From contig CM028378.1 in the NCBI GenBank assembly GCA_013146195.2, positions 79,597,808 to 79,661,807 of the forward strand: 64,000 bases of DNA, in the 5' to 3' direction. The notes under the pieces are model-generated. The model made no database searches, was not told where the DNA came from, and was given only the letters and a program-made list of their open reading frames with translations. This document shows positions 57,395-64,000 of the stretch, in pieces; the first letter of the stretch is position 1; each line of letters begins with the position of its first letter. A program made the position numbers and the translations under genes. The stretch comes from Codonopsis lanceolata. Taxonomy: Eukaryota; Streptophyta; Magnoliopsida; Asterales; Campanulaceae.

Positions 57395-58883
57395 CTACTG
57401 TTGTCTCTCTAGCTCTTCCATTCTTCGTGCATACTGTCCATCGGCATCTGTGGGAGGTCTGGTGGAATGAGAGCGGTAGTCAAGTTCTTCACAAAGACGA
57501 CTGTTTTCTTCCATCAGCATTCGGTTGATAGATCTCATTTGCTTCTCCTCCGTGATGGCCAGATCACGATCACGATGAGCGTTCATAATGTTGTGAGCAG
57601 TCACGAGCTAGGTTGTTGAGCTCTAGGGCAGGAGGGCGACCATTGCCGAGATGTAATGTGATGGCATGGAACAGTCATAGAAGAGAGATGAGCGAATCCG
57701 ACACATTCGTTGTCCGCGCAGCTTCGACATTGATCTTGACGTCCGTGAACTCGTGTCTCATCCGCCCAAAACGAGTCCATACATCTTCTTGAAATTGGCG
57801 TAGAAGAGCAAGAGTGCGATCATTGGCCTGGACGCGGCAGCGGTGGCAATCTCGGTAGCGGTAGTTATGCTAGTGAGTGCGCCTAGTCGTTCATAGATGG
57901 CGCCCACCTTGACAAATTTCAAAGATTGGCCACCGAGAAGATGATGTTGCGACCAATGTGAATAGAAGTGCCGTGCCGCAGAGGTAGTGGCTTCATGAGA
58001 CACCGGCCTAAGGGTCATGGAGAGGAGGAGTGATGGAGTCTAAGAGGAAGAGTCTTGGGTTGGTATGGTGTCGATAGAGGAGGAGATGGTTTGAGGTGGA
58101 GGGAGGAGGGGTTGGGGGAATCTAGCTCAATGTCGGTGTCGAGGAATTTTCACCGACAATTAAAGATTCAGAGTAGAGGTTCTGTGGAGAACCGAGAAAG
58201 ATGGGGCAAGATAGAAGAGGGATTTGGGTTTATGAAGGAGAGGTGGAGGTGTGAATGATCGAGAAGAGAATAATAGATCTGCCACCGAGGAAAGCTCAAA
58301 GAGAAACTTGGCGTGCCGTAGAGTCTATTGGCAGTAGGAGGGCTTTGAGTTGGTTGTGGAGTTGTTGATGAAGTGGGATGGGTTTGGTGAGGTGAGGTAG
58401 GGGTAGATGGGTTAGATAGTAGTTGAATGGTGAAGGAGGAGGAGGAGTTAGGGTTCGGGTGTAGGCTCCTCCTGCCTTTGAGGCCTCTCCGAGGGATAGA
58501 CTCCTCCTGAGGTGGTGAATTCCTCCGAGTAGATGACTCAGAGGAATAGGTTGGCTTGGAGTGGCGGTAGATGGTTGGTTATCGTGAGATGGTTGGGCGG
58601 TAGAGAGTTGGGTGGCGGTAGAGGATTGGGGCGGTAGAGGGCTTCGTGGCAGACTCTTTTCTTCCTTAGCCGAATAGGGGACTTAGGCGCTTCATCTGAG
58701 AGGCGAGGAGAATACAGTCTGCAGTGGCTGGTCCTTAAAGGTTTTACGTAGTCTCCTACGCTTTGGTTTAGGAGTGGGTGGGTGGTGGAGAAGGTGAGGA
58801 TGGTCGCTTGGTTAAGAAGAGGGCTGGGAAGAAGAGGTTGGATGAGCGTAAGAGGATGGTTGGTGGCCGGTGAAGATTGGTCT
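57395..58883 (-). pseudogene. Degenerate post-pol ORF of B2 (Sirevirus extra-ORF type)
   Basis: Several minus-strand frames join only through frameshifts. From the 5' side: a Pro/Ser/Thr-rich part (58538-58880, with PKSPIRLRKKR); a middle part (57758-58018, GGQSLKFVKVGAIYERLGAL); then, in another frame, a helical segment (LLRQFQEDVWTRFGRMRHEF); and a C-terminal part (57395-57604) rich in Glu, Arg and Leu with coiled-coil character (SINRMLMEENSRLCEELDY) ending MEELERQQ. A Pro-rich plus coiled-coil ORF downstream of pol is a known Sirevirus trait (sometimes called env-like). No signal peptide or membrane segment is evident. The link to Sirevirus is inferred from position. Confidence 0.5.
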
Positions 58884-61802
58884 TGGACGACAGGCGAATT
58901 CGACCCCGAGGTGGAATCACAAGTCAAGTCGCCCAAATAAGACAACAATACATGCAAAGACTCGCTAGAAAACGACGTTAGAAAACGACGTGACGCAACA
59001 TTTTAGTTGAAGCGCAACTCGGCACCAAAAGGCCTAACAATTTAAAACTTTTACAACTTTTAGCGATATAACAATTAAGACAATTATACCAAATCATCGG
59101 CGACTTTACTACCGAACCCATCACTACACAGCTTTATGCAGATATACCTCGACGGCTACAATACGGAGAACAACATAATATAATAAGAGCTAAAGTAATG
59201 CCGTAAGATTTAAAACACGTGAACCATACTACATCTATACAAGGCTCGGCAGACATGCGCGCGCTGCGCCCGGCCAAAAAATAGAATACAACAAGTATAG
59301 ACACAAATACAAACAAAACCACTTCCCAAGCAAAGTCTAAATGACTTGTGCGATCACAATCCTTACAAAAGAGAACCAAAATAAGGACATCTAAAAACCA
59401 CAACCTCGTCAAGGCGGTCACTGACAAGCGCAAACCCTGACACCTCAACGAGTCGCACTGAACGGCTCTGGATCTAAAGCAAGATAAAGGGAGGGGTAAG
59501 TCATAAAGACTTTGTGAGTTAACAATTATGCATGTCATGGCATCATGCAGATATATCAAGATATCATTTTTAATATCAAGTCAATCAAAGCGCTCATTTA
59601 GTAAACACTTAAAACACATATCCAAGGTAGCACGTTGTTTCACATAAGTGCTATAAAAAGTAAACCACATATAAAGAGGATATGATATGAAACCGGTGCC
59701 GCCACGTTGCTCCTCCCGCAATACACAACGTTAACATTCGTGCCAATGATACCCGTGATGAGTGTATCAAAGCACCGAGCCTCTACTGGTACCGAGCCTC
59801 TACTCCTGCTATTAGACTTGCCAATGCCTCTTGGTTACAATTGGGCTACTTCCCCACACCGGTGCCCAACAAGGAGGCGTGTGTGTAAAAACCCTGTGAT
59901 AACAACCCATCACTATCACGAGTCCCATAACTGGACGGCGACGGTGCATTGTCACACCAACGACTCAATCAAATATGCCACGGACTCATGCAATGTCAAG
60001 TAGATGTTTACTCGTCATATTCAATAAAGAATAAGTTCGACAAGAGCGAACTTATTCAACAAGTAGTTGTTTACTCATTTAAGGAATCACACAAGAATTC
60101 GACAAGAGCGATTCAACATGTCAAATAGATACACTATTCTACAACATGCTCTCAATCATGCATTTATTTCACACGATCACATAAACCGCATAAGAACTCA
60201 ATCGAGTCTTAAAAGCACACAAACATCAAAGCATACTCATCAATCCATCTCAAAGTATCGTAAGCTAATTCATTAGTCTAACGAACTACATTCATCGTAG
60301 GGATTGATTTTGGAGTCGGTATTGTTCATAACTCCCTAATTTCAACTCCGGTGAGTTTTACTAAAATTCAACAAAGAAGAGCATTGATGCTATATAAATC
60401 ACATTGCCCTTTTACAAGTTCTCCTGCTCATTTAGAACTCAAAACTAAGCGTTCGCTTTCTTAAACTAGTCGTAACCCAATCTCGAGTCTCAAACCCTAA
60501 TTTCGGTAATTTTGCTAAACATTGAATTGAACCGAATTCTTTCACAAGAGTTATTCCCAAGCATAATACAAACAACATTCATGCTTTAATAAATGTCAAA
60601 ATCACAACTTCCTAGAGATTTCATAAAATCATACATTATATATGTTGAGATGGAAGTTAGTCTTCTCAAATAGTGTTCAAAATCATCACTACTATTATGA
60701 TTCGCGCAATTTAATTGAACATGAAAATTATGGGAATTGTCACTCACCTTAGTCCTATGATTAATGGATGGAAGGATGAATAAAGAGAAGATTGTTGTAG
60801 AGAAGATCAAGCTCTTCAATTTGGCTGTCTCTTGCTCGCTAATCTGACCACCGATCTCCTGAAATGGTCTCCTGCTGAGCTTCTTCCCAAGGACGAAAAT
60901 GAGCTAACAACAATGGAGTTTGGGAGGCAACAATGGCTGAACAAAGTACTTCAACTAAACCTTAATCCAAGTGAAGGGGGTGAAATGGCTTGCTAGCCAT
61001 TGATAGATCTCATCCAAGGGTTTAGAGGCTTGGAACTAAGTCAACAAAGAGGGCTTGAGTCTCTAAGGGCGCTAAGGCAAGGGCTAGTTGGTCTTCAACC
61101 AAAACTTAAACAAAAATCCCGCACATGGTGCCTTCATGACCTTGCGATCGCAAGGTCATCTCCACCTTGCCTCCGCAAGGCCTGCAACATTGCTTCCCAA
61201 GTTGCCAGCAAGACCAAACCACCTTGCATAAGCAGTTGAAAAGCCTTCAAATTTGGCCTAGAATCAACCCTAAACAACCCAAGAAATTCAAGGGGGTAAA
61301 CCAACACTCAAAACACAATCAACTAACATCACCCGAAACACATCCGAAACAAAGTTAGAACATGGCTGGAATCACTCAACCAACGGCCAACTAATCAAAT
61401 GCGAACCAATCCTCACTTAAACTAGGATAGAATGAACATATATTAGGCTTGTTTAATCATGGTTATAGCTTGTATTCAAGGCCTAGAATTCAACCGAATT
61501 TCTCCTCGAGACTAGCAATGATGTAAAACTACGAAGCTTCTAAACTCCCAACTACAAACACAACAACTAAGATGAACATATTTAACCTTAGATGCAAAGT
61601 ATTAAGACTCATGAGACTTATTAAGGTGCTAACACGAATACGAACACCCAAAACAACAACAACAAGGCATGCAACGCATGGTAGACCATTACTCTATTAT
61701 GATCTCAACCAACCTCAATGCCAACAAGATATGAATGAAATAAAGTCTCAAATATGTCAAGACATATTATAAACATGTTATAATGATAACAAACATGCAA
61801 TG
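58884..61802 (-). repeat. Inverted gypsy LTR running into gap 2
   Basis: A diverged relative of the LTR at 20952-23505. Shared landmarks in order are ggtggaatc...aagtcg...caacaatacatgc (start), catcggcgac (about 59096), gtaagtcataaagact (about 59498), a cgtgag/gtgcattgtcac region (about 59950) and tcaactccggtgag (about 60342). It carries two copies of the palindrome family ccttgcg-at-cgcaagg (61140-61180). The start at about 58884 is approximate and no primer site adjoins it. Open frames in it are not coding. Confidence 0.6.
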
Positions 61803-61902
61803 NNNNNNNNNNNNNNNNNNNNNNNNNNNNNNNNNNNNNNNNNNNNNNNNNNNNNNNNNNNNNNNNNNNNNNNNNNNNNNNNNNNNNNNNNNNNNNNNNN
61901 NN
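61803..61902. other. Assembly gap 2 (100 N)
   Basis: Exactly 100 N, a placeholder gap. Like gap 1, it truncates an inverted gypsy LTR at its 5' side. Confidence 0.98.
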
Positions 61903-62159
61903 GCCGGCTCTAATTCAAAAGTGTATTCTTATAAATCCCTTTCTATAAAATACAGTGCCATTACATGTTAGATGTGCGGTATAGTTTTATTTTACGTGAA
62001 TTTATTTTGCATGTGTAACATATTGCATCATATACATTATATTGCATTATATCATAATGTTTGTACATGTTTCTTTTATAAAATAAATAAATAAATAAAT
62101 AAATAAAAATAAAAAAGGAAAGAAAAGATACTAATATTCGCGAGGAATCCAAGCTAATG
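61903..62159. other. AT-rich stretch, no gene seen
   Basis: Holds an (AAAT)n run at about 62082-62108; otherwise featureless. It would be the 3' flank of the PMD gene. Confidence 0.5.
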
Positions 62160-62262
62160 TGCTCGGGGCGGCCCGGCTACGGGAAAACCACCTCACCCAT
62201 GACCACAGGACCCGTTGTGCCAGTTACGAATCCCGACCTCGGCCCGGCAGCGTCGACCCAAT

Positions 62263-62295
<33 letters not shown>

Positions 62296-64000
62296 GTTAT
62301 CTGGCCGCCTTGTCCCCTAAGAAATTCATCGACCAATTTACGTCTGACTTGTTGATCTTTGAAAAAGCATAGCGATTTCTTATAAGTAGACACGTTCACC
62401 TACAAAAAAAAAAAGAAACAATAATAAAAAAAAGAAATGTATTAGTCTAAAAAAATGTGTAGAAAAAATAAAATAAAATAAAATAAAATAATGATAAAAG
62501 AGAGTATAGAAAAAAAAAAGACAATAAAGGTGGATGTGTACCCGAGCGAGCTGCTCAGGGACACGACGCTCCTCAGGGATCTCGACATCGGGAAGACACT
62601 CTACTAAGCCACCACCCTCATGCTTGAAAGTAGAGAAAATATCATCGGGCTCCGTGAACATCGGGGTTCGTCGAGAAATGAAGTAAACGACCACGGCTGG
62701 TAGAAGCATCGAGAATGTCGCTGGGCGCAAGGGAGCGGGAGGAGGGGGATGCGGCTCTAATCTCAGAAATCCTCGCCATCATCGGATATGCATCGCGGGG
62801 AGCAGGTATTTCCCCAGTCTTGATACTGTTGAGCGATCGATCGGGCTCTATCACCCGGGGAAGGAGTCAGAGGAGGCACCACTGGAGCTACTTGAAAAAG
62901 CGATCTTTGACGGTTCACCGCCGCCCATACAAAGAATCCACCATGATAGAAACCATCAATATTCGGCAATGCCGAACATCAAAGTAGCGTAATGACCTCC
63001 AAGCCTCCCAAGGAAGGAAGTGCATCAACTGTGACTCGAGCCAATGATTCGCTCCAAGACTTTTTCCCTATCATCACAACCATCGCCCCTACCGGATCCA
63101 CCCTGTTACTATCAACATACTGAGACAGGTATGGAGGCTGGTAAACTCGCCGAATGAGGCGACCCGGCGAAAATGCGAAAAATGAGAAGGCCCATACCTG
63201 CAAAAAAAAAAATAAATATATATGTTATAAAAAAATGTGTGTATGTGTTGTCAAAAAAAAATAATAATAAATAAAAAAAATGATACATGTAAAAAAAAAG
63301 ATAGAAAAAAAAGCAGGAAAAGGCATGTACCTCCCACGCCGGGGCAAACCCATTCAGAGTCGACGAGTCATTCCGGCTGGCCGTATCCATAGAGGCATAC
63401 AGTTCGGCCAAACCAGCCTGTCCCCAGTCATATAAAGGGATCCGATCAATGTTCGTGAGACAAGCCAGGATGGAAACTCTCAGGGTGACAGATGAGTTGG
63501 CAAAGAGCGATGTGCCAAGAAAGAAAAACGAAGCAAACTCTTGCCACTCGAGTTCTGATAGCGTCATCATCGGTAGGCACCCTTGCATTATTAAGAAGCC
63601 AACTTCGAACGCTGCTAATAAAAACCTCATCCGTCGATTTGAAACGGGGCTTGAAACCCAGGAGGTCCACAACATCCTCCCTACGATGACGGAGAGTAGA
63701 ATCGAGGGCCGGCAGGTCTTCCTATCTTTGGTAGGGATTCCCGTGATCGCGGCAAAGTCGCACGGGGTCATGGTCGCCTCCCCCCAGCTGAAATGGAAAG
63801 TATGGGTGGTGTCCCACCAGAAGTCGATCCCTGAGCACATCGAAAATGGGCAGATAGCTGGCGAAGTGGGTGAAGGAATGCATGAAGACGCTGAAACCAG
63901 ACCCCTCCACGAATAACTTCGCCGCCTCGGGTAACATGGCATAGATCTCCGCGACATTGGTACATGATACCCGCGCCCTCTCGAATTTCCTGCGAATCTG
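62160..64000 (-). pseudogene. Plant-mobile-domain (PMD) gene, three exons, frameshifted
   Basis: Minus strand, 5' end outside the window. Exon a (64000-63331) carries the PMD core: FWWDTTHTFHFSWGEATM, TPCDFAAITGIP and SELEWQEFASFF. A 1-nt frame break near 63825 separates it from its upstream part (IYAMLPEAAKLFVEGSG). It ends GAG|GTACAT. Intron 63330-63198 (133 nt, T-rich, ending TTTTGCAG). Exon b (63197-62542) starts VWAFSFFAFSPGRLIRRVYQ, as PMD proteins do (W-A-x-E/F), but needs one or more frame changes between about 63020 and 62730. It ends EQLAR|GTACAC. Intron 62541-62400 (142 nt). Exon c (62399 to about 62160) reads VNVSTYKKSLCFF and contains a poly-Met run from (ATG)n. PMD proteins occur in host and transposon contexts; function here is unknown. 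Confidence 0.6.
62263..62295. repeat. (ATC)n microsatellite in PMD exon c
   Basis: Eleven atc units. Read on the minus strand, in the frame of the exon, they give ten consecutive Met residues. Confidence 0.9.

Larger units (their letters stand above)
37984..58883 (-). mobile_element. Sirevirus-like element B2, 3' part, carrying nested LINE
   Basis: Minus strand. The 3' LTR is split by the LINE (37984-38426 and 56122-56926). It is followed by a polypurine tract, a 3' untranslated stretch (56937 to about 57390) and a degenerate ORF (57395-58883) of the kind that lies after pol in Sireviruses. At about 58884 the element is replaced by a gypsy LTR, so pol, gag and the 5' LTR are absent. The LTR matches that of element B at 16577-16930. 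Confidence 0.75.

Noticed and set aside
62263..62295. His-rich tract on the plus strand
   Set aside because: The (ATC)n microsatellite gives His only on the plus strand; the surrounding gene reads on the minus strand, where it gives Met.

Overview
The window is plant nuclear DNA made almost entirely of retrotransposons, many of them nested. Three things point to a flowering plant. Primer-binding sites match plant initiator-Met, Asp and Arg tRNAs. The elements belong to plant lineages: Ty1/copia including a Sirevirus-like family, the Athila/Tat/Ogre branch of Ty3/gypsy, a chromodomain-type Ty3/gypsy, and a plant LINE with DUF4283/CCHC_4-type ORF1. Gene fragments with plant-type short introns occur between them. 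The setting looks like gene-poor, probably pericentromeric heterochromatin. Two runs of 100 N (23506-23605 and 61803-61902) are assembly gaps of unknown true size. I see no intact single-copy host gene, no tRNA or rRNA gene and no organelle insert. Species cannot be stated from the sequence.

Layout, left to right. 1-6920: copia element A, minus strand; its 3' LTR lies outside the window. It sits inside the gag of an Athila/Tat-type gypsy element (6921-9683, minus) whose LTR (8381-9683) is complete. 9758-10705: a minus-strand TE-type gene with a TATA box and an apparent ATG-only first exon. 10760-16961: Sirevirus-like copia B, minus, lacking its 3' LTR and part of its 5' LTR. 16962-18990: the 5' end of an Ogre/Tat element (C). 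19437-20294: a probable hAT-type nonautonomous DNA transposon. 20952-23505: an inverted gypsy LTR running into gap 1. 23606-32632: a plus-strand chromodomain gypsy element (E), recognisable from LTR to LTR but broken by frameshifts. 32633-37166: degenerate repeats, a decayed intron-containing TE-type gene (34072-36253) and low-copy sequence.

37167-58883 is a four-level nest. A tiny LTR element (TRIM-like) was hit in its 3' LTR by a second Sirevirus-like element (B2). The B2 LTR was hit by a LINE (38427-56110, with an 11-13 bp target duplication). The LINE was hit just before its RNase H domain by an Ogre-like element D (43586-55310, with a 5-bp target duplication GTGGT). Element D has two LTRs, an Arg-tRNA primer-binding site and a gag but no recognisable pol, so it probably moved with proteins supplied in trans. 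Its 3' untranslated region carries a roughly 1-kb array of short palindromes whose arms differ between copies but stay complementary. I consider this the most unusual signal in the window. 58884-61802 is another inverted gypsy LTR running into gap 2, and 62160-64000 is a broken three-exon plant-mobile-domain gene on the minus strand.

Almost every coding region carries stops, frameshifts or catalytic-residue changes. Function is therefore to be sought mainly in cis elements: LTR promoters, palindromes shared by unrelated LTR families, and the palindromic array.
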